Assembly: GCF_012999535.1 (NCBI RefSeq)
Contig: NZ_JABBWV010000008.1
Coordinates: 124,001-188,000 of the forward strand
DNA: 64,000 nucleotides
Origin: Microbispora sp. H11081
GTDB taxonomy: Bacteria > Actinomycetota > Actinomycetes > Streptosporangiales > Streptosporangiaceae
Direction of reading: 5' to 3'
Below the pieces are notes generated by a model, which did no database searches, was not told the origin of the DNA, and was given only the letters and a program-made list of their open reading frames with translations. Made by a program: the position numbers and the translations under genes. This document shows, in pieces, positions 40,205 to 49,403 of the stretch (position 1 is its first letter; each line of letters begins with the position of its first letter).

Positions 40205-41461
40205 ATGCCCCCCATTGACCAAATAACCGCCTTCGTGTCGGCCCATCCGGTCGGAACAGTCATCATCAGCGTCATCGCCCTGGTCCTGCTGGTCCTGGCC
40301 TTCTTCGCCCTGCGCGCCCTGACCCGCCTGTTCCGCCGCTGGGCCGCCGGCCGGCCCACCGAGGACATCCTCACCATCGTCGCCGCCAGCATCGCCACGG
40401 GCGTCTCCGCCCAGGGCATGTGGCGCTTCTCCGGCGACGTCCTCGGGTTCGACGGGCCGCTGCGGCTTCTGCTGTTCGCCTTCATCGAGGTCGCCGTCAT
40501 CACCAGCGCCGTACGAGCGCGCCGCAACATGCGGGAGAACTACTCCGCCGGCATCGACGGCATCGCCGTGTGGGTCTTCACCTCACTGTCGGCCGTCCTG
40601 TCGAGCATGGACGCCCGCAGCGTCGCCGAGGCGGTCTTCCGTCTCGCCGCCCCGCTCGTGGCCGCCTGGCTGTGGGAGCGCGGCATGGCCATCGAGCGGG
40701 TCCGCATCACCGGCAGGGGCCGCATCAACTGGCGGCTCACCCCCGAGCGGGTGCTGGTCCGGGTCGGGCTCGCCGAGGCGAGCGACCGTACGGCGAGCGA
40801 GGTGGACGCCCACCGCAGGCTGACCAGGGTGGCGCTGGCCGCCAAGCGGGTTCGCGCGCTGCGCGAGGCCGGGGCGTCCGACCGCAAGCTGCGGACCGCG
40901 ATGGCCAAGCTCGACAAGGCGATGGACCAGGCCGTGGAGTTCACCGGCCTCGCGGTGGACGAGAAGCGGCAGGAGGCCCTGCTGTCCCAGATCGGCGCGC
41001 TCTACAACACCTCCGCGCTGATCGACCTCGCTCCGCCGGTGCCCTGGGCGCCCGAGCCCGAGCAGCCGCCCGCTCCCCCCGCGCTGCCCGCCACGGCCAT
41101 CGCCGAACTGATCGACGACGAGGATGACGACATGGCGGCCGGGCCGGCGCCCGTCGTCGACACGGCCCAGCGCGCGGCCCAGTTGCGGACCGCGCGGAAC
41201 TACTGGGACCAGCAGATCGCGCGCAGGTACGTCCCCCGGGCCGCGGACATCGCCCAGGAGGTCGGCATCCCGCTCCTCGTGGCGAAGGAGTGGCGGGCGC
41301 TGTGGAAGCTCGAACCCCAGGCGCACGCGCTCATCGAGGCGGCCTACCGGGAGCACGGCATCATCGACACCGGCACGTTCCCTGCCATCGAGGTGCCCGA
41401 GCGCGAGCGTGTGCTCGTCGTGAACGGCTCCCACGCGGGAGCGTCCGCGCACGACTCCTGA
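40205..41461 (+). CDS. Multi-pass membrane protein of unknown function (DUF2637-like)
   Basis: Not confidently recognised. The first 160 residues hold about four membrane segments (GTVIISVIALVLLVLAFFAL, ILTIVAASIATGVSAQGMW, LRLLLFAFIEVAVITSAV, AVWVFTSLSAVLSSM). A cytoplasmic region rich in charged helix follows (ERVLVRVGLAEASDRTASEV, DAHRRLTRVALAAKRVRAL), then an acidic linker EDDDM and a tail with a possible helix-turn-helix (RYVPRAADIAQEVGIPLLVA). The overall layout recalls DUF2637 proteins of actinomycete plasmids and integrative elements. No transfer genes are adjacent, so the link to mobility is weak. Confidence 0.6.
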   Translation: MPPIDQITAFVSAHPVGTVIISVIALVLLVLAFFALRALTRLFRRWAAGRPTEDILTIVAASIATGVSAQGMWRFSGDVLGFDGPLRLLLFAFIEVAVITSAVRARRNMRENYSAGIDGIAVWVFTSLSAVLSSMDARSVAEAVFRLAAPLVAAWLWERGMAIERVRITGRGRINWRLTPERVLVRVGLAEASDRTASEVDAHRRLTRVALAAKRVRALREAGASDRKLRTAMAKLDKAMDQAVEFTGLAVDEKRQEALLSQIGALYNTSALIDLAPPVPWAPEPEQPPAPPALPATAIAELIDDEDDDMAAGPAPVVDTAQRAAQLRTARNYWDQQIARRYVPRAADIAQEVGIPLLVAKEWRALWKLEPQAHALIEAAYREHGIIDTGTFPAIEVPERERVLVVNGSHAGASAHDS

Positions 41462-41609
41462 CCGAGGCGGCACCGCCCGGCCGACGGCCGGGCGTACCGG
41501 ACAGCGTGACCAACGGGGGCGGCGGGACCGGACGAACCCGACCCGCCGCCCCGTCGCTTTCCCGGCCCCGCTCTCGATACATCACTCCGCCGACAACGAG
41601 GAGAACACC

Positions 41610-42140
41610 ATGCGCAAGGTCGTGCTCTACCACCTGATGTCGCTCGACGGCGTCGCCTACGAAGACGGCGACTGGCTCGCCGACGACGGCCCCCAGCTGA
41701 TCGCCTACCTCAGCCGGGTCATCGACACCCAGGACGACGTCCTGCTGGGACGCGGGACCTACGACTACTGGGCCGGGCACTGGCCCACGTCGGACTTCCA
41801 GCCGTTCGCCGGCTTCATCAACGGCACCCGCAAGCACGTCGTCACCTCCAGCGCGCCCACCGAGGAATGGGCGAACTCCACCCTGGTCACCACCCCCGCG
41901 TACGACTACGTGACCGCCCTGAAGCAGGGGCCCGGCGGTGACATCGGCATCCACGGCAGCATCATCCTGGCCCGGTCACTGCTGCGGGCCGGGCTCGTCG
42001 ACGAACTGCGCCTGGTCGTCGCACCGGCGGTGGTCGGCGACGGCAGGCGGGTGTTCGAGGGCGACGGCGTCCGGTCGTGGAAACTGCTCGATGTCGAACG
42101 GGGCAAGAACGGCACGTTGTTCCTGGACTACAGCCGCTGA
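41610..42140 (+). CDS. RibD C-terminal/dihydrofolate-reductase-like protein
   Basis: A 176-residue reductase-like protein with GAGGAG six bases before the ATG. It has the N-terminal KVVLYHLMSLDGVAYEDGDW, VLLGRGTYDYW, HVVTSSAPTEEWANSTLV and the NADPH-binding GPGGDIGIHGSIILARSLLR, ending LVDELRLVVAPAVVGDG. The family shares the dihydrofolate-reductase fold but rarely reduces folate. It is widespread in actinomycetes with unassigned substrate. It appears monocistronic. Confidence 0.88.
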   Translation: MRKVVLYHLMSLDGVAYEDGDWLADDGPQLIAYLSRVIDTQDDVLLGRGTYDYWAGHWPTSDFQPFAGFINGTRKHVVTSSAPTEEWANSTLVTTPAYDYVTALKQGPGGDIGIHGSIILARSLLRAGLVDELRLVVAPAVVGDGRRVFEGDGVRSWKLLDVERGKNGTLFLDYSR

Positions 42141-42274
42141 GAAGTCGTCCACCTAACGGGGTCACATTCCCGGCATAGCGGGGCAAGCACAGTCCTACTT
42201 TCCCGTGACATCGCGGGCGCCGGGGCGGACGTCCTCTCCTGCGACGGCCACACCGCCCAGGCACGGGAGGGCTC

Positions 42275-42769
42275 ATGGAGATCTCGGGGGACGGCGCGGG
42301 GAACCGCGTGGCCCGCCTCGCGGGGGGACGCGACCAGGTCGGGCGGGCGCGCAGGCTCGTGTCGGCCGCGCTCGGGCGCGATCATCCCCGCCACGACGAC
42401 TGCGTGCTGCTCACCAGCGAGATCGCGACGAACGCGGTCGTGCACTCCCGGTCGGGAGACGGCGGCACGTTCACCGTCACCGTCTCCCGCCTGCCCGACC
42501 GCGTGCGGGTCTGCGTCCAGGACGACGGGTCGGCCGGGCCGCCGTGCGCCGGTCATCCGCTGCCGAACGGGTCGAGCCAGGGTGGCCGCGGCCTGCCGCT
42601 GCTGGACATGCTCGCCGACCGCTGGGGGCTGGTCCGCGAGTGCGGCCGCAACGAGGTGTGGTTCGAGATCTGGTCCGAAGGCGACCGCCGCCGCGCGGCG
42701 CTCACCGGCGGGCGGACGGCCGTATGGGTCCGGCCGGGAGCCGCGGCGGCGGGTCTCGGCGACCGGTGA
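42275..42769 (+). CDS. Anti-sigma-factor-like ATP-binding protein (RsbW-type HATPase)
   Basis: A 164-residue protein of the GHKL ATPase class, preceded by GGGAGGG. It shows the N box in SEIATNAVVHSRSGDGGTF, a G1 box VRVCVQDDGSAGPP, and the G2-like region GRGLPLLDMLADRWG. This type serves as serine-kinase anti-sigma factors or as bld/whi-linked regulators in sporulating actinomycetes. No sigma factor or anti-anti-sigma gene is adjacent, so its partner is unknown. The C-terminal 30 residues are extra. Confidence 0.85.
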   Translation: MEISGDGAGNRVARLAGGRDQVGRARRLVSAALGRDHPRHDDCVLLTSEIATNAVVHSRSGDGGTFTVTVSRLPDRVRVCVQDDGSAGPPCAGHPLPNGSSQGGRGLPLLDMLADRWGLVRECGRNEVWFEIWSEGDRRRAALTGGRTAVWVRPGAAAAGLGDR

Positions 42770-42869
42770 AGTGAAACCGGCGCGATGCGTGGTACAGAAC
42801 CTCCGGGTGATTTCTCGTACGGAAGGGGAAAAACCGAGTAAAAGGATCGGGAAACTAGGAGGACGTCGC

Positions 42870-43865
42870 ATGGCCCTGCCCGACTTCCTGGTGATCGGGG
42901 TGCCGAAGGCCGGCACCACGGCCCTGCACTCGGCGCTGGCCCGCCACCCCCGGCTCTTCATGTCGCCCGTCAAGGAGCCGAAGTTCTTCCTCACCGACGG
43001 CCCGCCGCCCGACAGGGGCGGGCCCGGAGACGCCGAGACCTACCGCGAGCACGTGTGGCGGCGCGCCGACTACGAGGCGCTGTTCGCCGGCGCCCCGCCG
43101 GGGACGCTGCGCGGCGAGTCCACCCCCTTCTACCTGTACGACCGGGACGCCCAGCGGCGGATCCGGGAGGCGATCCCCCACGCGAAGCTCATCGTCTCGC
43201 TGCGCGACCCCGTGGAGCGCGCGCACTCCAACTGGACCCACCTGTGGTCGGCCGGCCTGGAGCCGATCGCCGACTTCGTCGAGGCGTGCGCCGCCGAGAG
43301 GCGCCGGGTCGCCGAGGGCTGGTCGCCGTTCTGGCACTACGTGAGCCTCGGCCGGTACGGCGAGCAACTCGCCCACCTGTTCACCCTGTTCCCACGCGAG
43401 CAGGTGCTGGTCTTCCGCTACCGGGACCTGGTCGACCGCCCCGCTGCCACGCTCGACGCCATCTGCGCGTTCCTCGGGGTGGAGCAGGGGCTCGTCGGCG
43501 AGGTGCCCAGGGAGAACGTCACCGCCCACCCGTCGCACAGCCGCAGGCACCACATCCTGGCCCGGCTCGTCCGGCTCGGAGACCCGGTGCTCGGCCAGCG
43601 GCTCACCGCGCCGCTCGAGCGGATGCTGCAGCGCGACGCGCAGCCCCGGCGGCCGCTTACCTGGGGGCAGCGCCAGGAGTTGCTGGCCTACTTCGCCGCC
43701 GACATCGCGCTGCTGCGCGACGTGCTGGGCCGCGACTCCTTCGGCGAGGACTTCGGCGACTGGCTGCGTCCCAGGGAGCGGTCCGGCGGCCTGGTCGGCG
43801 CCCGGCCGTCCGGCCAGCGGCAGGCCCGCAATGGCCGCGCCCGCGGCCGCCCGGCTCCGCGGTGA
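42870..43865 (+). CDS. Sulfotransferase
   Basis: A 331-residue PAPS-dependent sulfotransferase with AGGAGG seven bases before ATG 42870. The 5'-phosphosulfate loop is PKAGTTAL at residues 12-19, and the 3'-phosphate site is SLRDPVERAHSNW. Later family blocks are RYGEQLAHLFTLFPREQVLV and FRYRDLV. It transfers sulfate to an unknown acceptor, often a glycolipid, metabolite or sugar. The tail beyond residue 300 is Arg/Gly-rich and probably disordered. Its stop TGA is directly followed by the stop of the next, convergent gene. Confidence 0.9.
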   Translation: MALPDFLVIGVPKAGTTALHSALARHPRLFMSPVKEPKFFLTDGPPPDRGGPGDAETYREHVWRRADYEALFAGAPPGTLRGESTPFYLYDRDAQRRIREAIPHAKLIVSLRDPVERAHSNWTHLWSAGLEPIADFVEACAAERRRVAEGWSPFWHYVSLGRYGEQLAHLFTLFPREQVLVFRYRDLVDRPAATLDAICAFLGVEQGLVGEVPRENVTAHPSHSRRHHILARLVRLGDPVLGQRLTAPLERMLQRDAQPRRPLTWGQRQELLAYFAADIALLRDVLGRDSFGEDFGDWLRPRERSGGLVGARPSGQRQARNGRARGRPAPR

Positions 43866-44741
43866 TCAGCGCAGCTCGGTGCGGAGCTCGTGGGCCCCGT
43901 CCGCGCGGGTCAGCTCGTAGTAGAGGCGGTGCCCCCCGGACACGGGCACGAGCGACAGGTAGCGCAGCCCTCCCCCGGCGTGCGGCGACTGGGCGACGGG
44001 GGCGGTCCCGGTGGCGGTGAGCGTGGACGGGCCGGGTCCGATGGCCACGCCGGTGCGCTCCTCGTAGTTCTCCTCCGCCGACGCGCGGCCGTCGTAGTAG
44101 GCGATGACGGTCCCGCCGCTGAACGTGACCGCGCTCACCCGTACGCCGCGCGAGTCCCACTCGCCCGGCCGCCGGTCGAGCGCGGTCCCCTGCCAGACCC
44201 AGTCGACGCCGTCGGCGCTGGTGGCGTAGTCGGTCACCATCTGGTCGGCCTCGTCGGGGTCCTCCAGCGGGTGGCACGACGCCCACAGGTGCCAGACGCC
44301 GCCGTGGTGGAGGATGACCGGGTCCTTGACGCCGGTCTTGAGGTCGCCCGGCAGCACGACCTGCGCGTCCGCGGGGTCGAAGTCCGCCGGTCCCGCGGCC
44401 TCGATCATCTCCACCCGCCAGTGCTTGGTCCCGTAGGTGGCGCAGCTCAGGTACAGGCGCCACCTTCCCTCGGGAGTCACCACGAGCGTGGGGCGCTCCA
44501 GCGACTCGGTCTTCATCTGCTCCTTGGTGATCGTGAGGATCCTCTCGAACCGCTCGCCGTCGGCCGAGCGGGCGATCTCCACGGCATACCCGCGCCCCTC
44601 GTCGAGCGGCCGGCGCAGCCGGTAGGCCAGGTAGATCCATCCGTCCCGGCTCACGGCGCTCGGCGCGCCCGCCCAGCATCCTGGCCCGTCTCCGGGCGGA
44701 GGAACCGCGACGACTGACCGTTCCGGCTTCGGTGCGAACAC
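43866..44741 (-). CDS. Five-bladed propeller, glycosyl-hydrolase-like protein
   Basis: A 291-residue protein without signal peptide. It has blade-like repeats of the GH43/GH32/GH130 kind: SAVSRDGWIYLAYRLRRP, ERPTLVVTPEGRWRLYLSCA, VKDPVILHHGGVWHLWASC, and YATSADGVDWVWQGTALD. The KDPVIL and RPTLV strands hold the acidic positions typical of these catalytic centres. A definite acid-base pair cannot be assigned. Alternative: a non-catalytic sugar-binding propeller. It meets the sulfotransferase tail-to-tail with no base between stops. Confidence 0.7.
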   Translation of the reverse strand: MFAPKPERSVVAVPPPGDGPGCWAGAPSAVSRDGWIYLAYRLRRPLDEGRGYAVEIARSADGERFERILTITKEQMKTESLERPTLVVTPEGRWRLYLSCATYGTKHWRVEMIEAAGPADFDPADAQVVLPGDLKTGVKDPVILHHGGVWHLWASCHPLEDPDEADQMVTDYATSADGVDWVWQGTALDRRPGEWDSRGVRVSAVTFSGGTVIAYYDGRASAEENYEERTGVAIGPGPSTLTATGTAPVAQSPHAGGGLRYLSLVPVSGGHRLYYELTRADGAHELRTELR

Positions 44742-44871
44742 GTCTTATCTCCGTAGGTGCGCGACGACGGTGGGCTGCCGGCTCGACGCCGGCGCTTCTT
44801 GGCCTGTAGTGACTTACCAGCGCCCAGGCGGGAGGCCAAGCGTCCTCGCCATCGGGCGACCATGTCTATAT

Positions 44872-44896
44872 AAAACCCGCTTGGTTTGCGGGTTTT
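44872..44896. terminator. Orphan hairpin upstream of gnd
   Basis: AAAACCCGC and GCGGGTTTT pair perfectly over nine bases around TTGGTTT. It is A+T-rich and directly follows TATATAAAA-like sequence. It lies upstream of both neighbouring genes, so it does not end either. It could end a short transcript on either strand, or act as a 5'-leader element of gnd. Confidence 0.5.
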
Positions 44897-44970
44897 GTCA
44901 GGATAAGGCAGATGAGCCACCACGCGGGAAAACGACCACCCTCGGCCATGCGCGCTCCGCGGAAAGCGGT

Positions 44971-46404
44971 ATGACTGTGCACATGGATAAGGCAGACATC
45001 GGAGTCACGGGCCTGGCCGTCATGGGCCGCAACCTCGCCCGGAACTTCGCTCACCACGGTCACGTGGTCGCGGTCCACAACCGCTCGGAAAGCCGTACGA
45101 CCAGCTTCATGGAGGAGTACCGCGACGAGGGCGCGTTCCTGCCGTCGAGCACGATCGAGGAGTTCGTGGCCTCCCTCGAACGGCCCCGCAAGGCGATCAT
45201 CATGGTCAAGGCCGGGGCGCCGACCGACGCGGTGATCGAGGAACTCGCCGCCGTCATGGAGCCCGGCGACATGATCATCGACGGCGGCAACGCCCTCTAC
45301 GCGGACACCCGCCGCCGGGAGGCCGCGCTCCGCGAGCGGGGCATCCACTTCGTCGGCACCGGCATCTCCGGCGGCGAGGAGGGCGCGCTCAACGGCCCGA
45401 GCATCATGCCCGGCGGCGACCCCGAGGCGTACGAGACGCTCGGCCCCCTGCTGGAGGACATCGCGGCGAAGGTCGACGGGGTGCCCTGCTGCGTCCACGT
45501 GGGCCCCGACGGCGCCGGCCACTTCGTCAAGATGGTGCACAACGGCATCGAGTACGCCGACATGCAGCTCATCGCGGAGTCGTACGACCTGCTCAGGCAG
45601 GCACTCGGGCTGGACCCGAAGGAACTGTCGGAGATCTTCCGCGAGTGGAACCGGGGCGAGCTGGAGTCGTACCTCATCGAGATCACCGCTGAGGTGCTCG
45701 GTCACACCGACGCCGCCACGGGCAGGCCGTTCGTGGACGTGGTGGTGGACCAGGCCGAGCAGAAGGGCACCGGCCGCTGGACCGTGCAGAGCGCCCTCGA
45801 CCTCGGCGTTCCCGTGACCGGCATCGCCGAGGCGGTGTTCGCCCGGGCGCTGTCGGGCCACCCGGAGCAGCGGGCCGCCGCCCGTTCGCTCGCCGGGCCG
45901 TCCGGCACGGCCGGTGACTCCGGCCTGGTGGAGGACGTGCGGCGGGCGCTGTACGCCTCCAAGATCGTGGCGTACGCCCAGGGGTTCGACCAGATGGCCG
46001 CCGCGAGCGCGGAGTACGGCTGGAACCTCAAGCTGGGCTCGATGGCCACGATCTGGCGCGGCGGCTGCATCATCAGGGCGCGCTTCCTCGACCGGATCAG
46101 GGCGGCCTACGACGCCGACCCGAACCTGCCGACGCTGCTGGTCGACCCCACCTTCGCCCAGGCGCTGGAGGAGGCGCAGGAGGCGTGGCGGAGGGTCGTG
46201 GCGACGGCCGTGACGATCGGGGTGCCCACGCCGGGCTTCTCCTCGGCGCTCGCCTACTACGACGGGCTGCGGCGCGACCGGCTGCCTGCCGCGCTGCTGC
46301 AGGGGCTGCGCGACTTCTTCGGCGCCCACACCTACCAGAGGGTCGACCGGGAGGGCTCGTTCCACACCGACTGGTCGGCGGACCGGGCCGAGCGGCCCGC
46401 CTGA
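44971..46404 (+). CDS. gnd: 6-phosphogluconate dehydrogenase, decarboxylating
   Basis: A 477-residue enzyme of the long, homodimeric class. The NADP loop is TGLAVMGRNLARNFAHHG. The substrate region is FVGTGISGGEEGALNGPSIM, with the catalytic Lys and neighbours in GHFVKMVHNGIEYADMQLI. The C-terminal helical domain has WRGGCIIRARFLDRI and the tail YQRVDREGSFHTDW. It makes ribulose-5-phosphate and NADPH in the pentose phosphate pathway. ATG 44971 has GGAAAG four bases upstream; ATG 44983 is possible. A terminator follows. Confidence 0.95.
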   Translation: MTVHMDKADIGVTGLAVMGRNLARNFAHHGHVVAVHNRSESRTTSFMEEYRDEGAFLPSSTIEEFVASLERPRKAIIMVKAGAPTDAVIEELAAVMEPGDMIIDGGNALYADTRRREAALRERGIHFVGTGISGGEEGALNGPSIMPGGDPEAYETLGPLLEDIAAKVDGVPCCVHVGPDGAGHFVKMVHNGIEYADMQLIAESYDLLRQALGLDPKELSEIFREWNRGELESYLIEITAEVLGHTDAATGRPFVDVVVDQAEQKGTGRWTVQSALDLGVPVTGIAEAVFARALSGHPEQRAAARSLAGPSGTAGDSGLVEDVRRALYASKIVAYAQGFDQMAAASAEYGWNLKLGSMATIWRGGCIIRARFLDRIRAAYDADPNLPTLLVDPTFAQALEEAQEAWRRVVATAVTIGVPTPGFSSALAYYDGLRRDRLPAALLQGLRDFFGAHTYQRVDREGSFHTDWSADRAERPA

Positions 46405-46420
46405 CCACCGGAGACGCGAT

Positions 46421-46455
46421 GCGGCGCACGCTCCCCCATGGGGGGCGTGCGCCGC
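46421..46455. terminator. Bidirectional terminator between gnd and the DHA2 pump
   Basis: GCGGCGCACGC pairs with GCGTGCGCCGC, and the inner CCCCCATGGGGG is itself a palindrome. It gives a very stable hairpin between convergent stops. Confidence 0.85.
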
Positions 46456-46471
46456 GCCGTGCCTGCTCCGG

Positions 46472-48067
46472 CTAGTCCATGACGACGGCCACCGGCTCCG
46501 CCTTCTCGCCTCCCGCGGCGCCGGGGGCGCCGCCGCGCAGCGGGACGTGCTTGATGAACGCGGCGATCACGGGGACGATCACGGCGAACACGACCGACCA
46601 CAGGAAGACGCTGCCGATCGCGCCGGCGAGCGCCTCGAGGAACCCCGCCTTCACCGGCGGCGGGAGCTGCGCCAGCACCTTCGGGTCGATCTGACCGCCG
46701 CCGGCGTTCGCCAGGGCCCCCGCCTGCCCGCCGAACTTGGCGGCGAGCTCGTCGGCGAGCCGGCTGTTGAAGATGGCGCCGAACAGCGAGATGCCGAAAG
46801 AACCGCCGATGGAGCGGAAGAAGGTCGAGGCGCTGCTGGCCACGCCGATGTCCTTCTGCTCGACGCTGTTCTGCGCGATCAGCATGGTCGTCTGCATCAG
46901 GAAGCCCATGCCGAGACCGAGGACGGCGATGTAGAGGCCGGTCTGCCACGCGGGGGTGTGGACGTCCTGCGTCGACAGCAGCCACATCCCGACCGCCATG
47001 ACCACGCCGCCGATCACGGGGAAGCTCTTGTACTTGCCCGTTTTGGTGATCGCCCTGCCGACGAACAGCGACACGACCATGGACGAGGCCATCATCGGGA
47101 GCAGGAGCAGCCCGGAGTTGGTGGCCGTGGAGCCCTGCACGATCTGCTGGAACATCGGCAGGAAGGTGATCGCGCCGAACATCGCGAAGCCGAGCAGGAA
47201 GCCGAGCACGTTGATCAGCGTGAAGTTGCGGCTGGCGAACACGTGCAGCGGCAGGATCGGCTCGACCGCCCTGCGCTCGATGGGGACGAACGCGGCCAGC
47301 GCGACGACCGCCAGCGCGGCCAGCCCGAGGATCTGCCAGGAGCCCCACGGGTATCCGTGCTTCTGGCCGCCCCACGAGGTGATCAGCACGATCGCGGTGA
47401 TGGCCACGGTGAGGACGGCCGCGCCGAGCCAGTCGATGCGGTGCTCGGTGCGGTGCCTGGGCAGGTGCAGCTTGAGGATGAGCCAGATCAGTGCCACGCC
47501 GCCGAGCGGGAGGTTCACGTAGAAGGCCCAGCGCCAGTTCAGGTTGTCGGTGATGAAGCCGCCGACCAGAGGCCCCGCGATCATGGCGAGCGACATGATC
47601 GCGGCCATGATGCCCTGGTACTGACCACGCTCACGCGGGGGGACGAGGTCCCCGATGATCGCCATCACGCCGACGATGAGCCCGCCGGCCCCGAGGCCCT
47701 GCAGCGCGCGGAAGGCGATGAGCTCGATCATGCCGTCTCCGGGGCCGCCGAACAGCGACGAGCCCGCCATGCCGCACAGCGCGGATCCGACCAGGAAGAT
47801 GACGATCGAGTTCAGGAAGATGTTCTTGCGGCCGTAGAGGTCGCCGAGCTTGCCCCAGATCGGCGTGGAGACCGTGGTGCCCAGCACGTACGCCGTGGTG
47901 ACCCAGGTGAAGTAGTCCAGGCCGTTGAGCTCCCCCACGATTCTCGGCATGGCCGTACCGACGATCATGTTGTCCAGCATCGCCAGCATCATGGCGAGCA
48001 TCAGACCAGGTAAGACGATCATCACTTCCCGGGACCGGCCGGGCGCGGCCGCGGTCTCCGTGGTCAT
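46472..48067 (-). CDS. DHA2-family multidrug efflux MFS transporter (EmrB/QacA type)
   Basis: A 531-residue protein with about 14 membrane segments. The DHA2 marks are LDNMIVGTAMPRIVGELNGL, motif A GKLGDLYGRKNIFL, motif C-type RGQYQGIMAAIMSLAMIAGP LVGG region and FYVNLPLGGVALI. It exports drugs or metabolites using the proton gradient. Start ATG 48067 has AAAGGGGG upstream. A divergent TetR regulator sits 105 bases away and probably controls it, as is common for such pairs. The substrate is unknown. Confidence 0.92.
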   Translation of the reverse strand: MTTETAAAPGRSREVMIVLPGLMLAMMLAMLDNMIVGTAMPRIVGELNGLDYFTWVTTAYVLGTTVSTPIWGKLGDLYGRKNIFLNSIVIFLVGSALCGMAGSSLFGGPGDGMIELIAFRALQGLGAGGLIVGVMAIIGDLVPPRERGQYQGIMAAIMSLAMIAGPLVGGFITDNLNWRWAFYVNLPLGGVALIWLILKLHLPRHRTEHRIDWLGAAVLTVAITAIVLITSWGGQKHGYPWGSWQILGLAALAVVALAAFVPIERRAVEPILPLHVFASRNFTLINVLGFLLGFAMFGAITFLPMFQQIVQGSTATNSGLLLLPMMASSMVVSLFVGRAITKTGKYKSFPVIGGVVMAVGMWLLSTQDVHTPAWQTGLYIAVLGLGMGFLMQTTMLIAQNSVEQKDIGVASSASTFFRSIGGSFGISLFGAIFNSRLADELAAKFGGQAGALANAGGGQIDPKVLAQLPPPVKAGFLEALAGAIGSVFLWSVVFAVIVPVIAAFIKHVPLRGGAPGAAGGEKAEPVAVVMD

Positions 48068-48137
48068 CGGGTGCCCCCTTTGGAGAAATCTGCTTACTTG
48101 CCGACAGGCTAGTGCCGGAGGCACGGTATTGTCCTTG

Positions 48138-48153
48138 CTTGCCGGCCGTCAAG
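48138..48153. promoter_or_regulatory. Candidate TetR operator
   Basis: CTTGCCGGCCGTCAAG is a 16-base near-palindrome with one mismatched pair. A similar half site, CTTGCCGACAGGC, lies at 48097-48109. Both are in the space between the efflux gene and tetR-type gene. Confidence 0.55.
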
Positions 48154-48172
48154 TTAATAAGGACAGCAGGGA

Positions 48173-48730
48173 ATGGGTGCTCAAACCGACACGCGCAGCC
48201 GTATCCAGGAGGTCGCGATCAGGCTCTTCACCGAGCAGGGGTACGAGGCGACCTCGCTCCGGGAGATAGCCGAGGCCCTCGGCGTGACCAAAGCGGCACT
48301 CTACTACCACTTCCGCACCAAAGAGGACATCGTCGCCAGCCTCATCGAAGACCGCGTCACGGCGCTCGACGAGCTGATCGCATGGGCGAACGGGCACCCT
48401 CGCACCCCGGAGACGCGCCGGGAGCTGATCCGCCGCTACTCCGCCCGGATGACCCGCGGACGTCACCACGAGGTCATGCAGTTCATGGACCGCAACAAGA
48501 CGGCGTTGCAGGGTCACGCGAAGGTCGACCTGATGCGCGACCGCATGGGCGAGCTGATGCAGACGCTGTACGAGCCGGACGACCCGCTGCCGGTCAAGCT
48601 CCGGAGGTCCATGGCCCTGTTCGCGATGCACGCGACGTGGTTCCTGGTCAGGGACGAGTCGACACCCGAGGAGCGGATCGCGGCGGGACTGCGGGTGGCC
48701 CTGGAATTGGCGGACGGCTCGGAGAGTTGA
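48173..48730 (+). CDS. TetR-family transcriptional regulator
   Basis: A 185-residue repressor. The helix-turn-helix domain is complete: RIQEVAIRLFTEQGYEATSL and REIAEALGVTKAALYYHFRT. The C-terminal ligand domain is helical with no recognised pocket. It diverges from the DHA2 efflux pump and is followed at 27 bases by a Ddn-like gene, which may be in the same transcript. It probably represses the pump and responds to its substrate. Confidence 0.92.
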   Translation: MGAQTDTRSRIQEVAIRLFTEQGYEATSLREIAEALGVTKAALYYHFRTKEDIVASLIEDRVTALDELIAWANGHPRTPETRRELIRRYSARMTRGRHHEVMQFMDRNKTALQGHAKVDLMRDRMGELMQTLYEPDDPLPVKLRRSMALFAMHATWFLVRDESTPEERIAAGLRVALELADGSES

Positions 48731-48757
48731 TCCCCGTCTGACGGGAAGGTGATCGAC

Positions 48758-49159
48758 ATGCTCTTCGGACAGGAACACGTAAGGCGCTATCTCGAGACGA
48801 ACGGCGAGGTGGGCCACGAGTGGGAGGGCACCACCGTGGCCATCCTCACCACCAAGGGCCGCAAGTCCGGGCAGCCCCGCAGCACCCCGCTGATCTACCA
48901 GCCGTACGGCGACGCCTACCTGGTGGTGGCTTCCAAGGGCGGGGCCCCGGAGCACCCGCTGTGGTACCTCAACCTCCAGGCCGACCCCGAGGTGGAGTTC
49001 CAGATCAAGGGGGACAGGTTCGACGCGCGGGCCCGCACGGCGACTCCCGAGGAGCGTCAGGACATGTGGCGGACGATGGCCGCCGCCTGGCCCGCCTATG
49101 ACGAGTACGCCACCAAGACCGACCGGGAGATCCCGGTCGTCGTCATCGAACGCGTGTAG
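48758..49159 (+). CDS. F420-dependent nitroreductase/quinone-reductase-like protein (DUF385)
   Basis: A 133-residue split-barrel protein of the Ddn family. ATG 48758 is preferred because GGAAGG ends eight bases before it, whereas GTG 48749 overlaps that site. Blocks: TTVAILTTKGRKSGQPRSTP, YLVVASKGGAPEHPLWYLNL, and PEERQDMWRTMAAAWPAYDE. The family uses reduced deazaflavin F420 to reduce quinones or nitro compounds. Location behind tetR and an efflux pump suggests a detoxification role, by inference. Confidence 0.9.
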   Translation: MLFGQEHVRRYLETNGEVGHEWEGTTVAILTTKGRKSGQPRSTPLIYQPYGDAYLVVASKGGAPEHPLWYLNLQADPEVEFQIKGDRFDARARTATPEERQDMWRTMAAAWPAYDEYATKTDREIPVVVIERV

Positions 49160-49403
49160 CGGCGCGGGGCGCGCCGGGCGCCGGCGGTCACGAACCGCGG
49201 GACGTCCGGCTCCCCCGTCATCGGACCGTCTTGGCGGCCCGCCGCCCCTTGAACCCCGATGCCGTCCCGGACCGGGGCGGTGCCGCGTTCCTGGCGCCTG
49301 CGCTCAGTGACGCGTGCGCCCGTCGGCGGTATCTTTCCGGGTGATCCTCAAGAGCCGCGCCGTCCTCGGCGGACCGCGTGGCCTTCAGGCACTGGGAGGT
49401 TCC

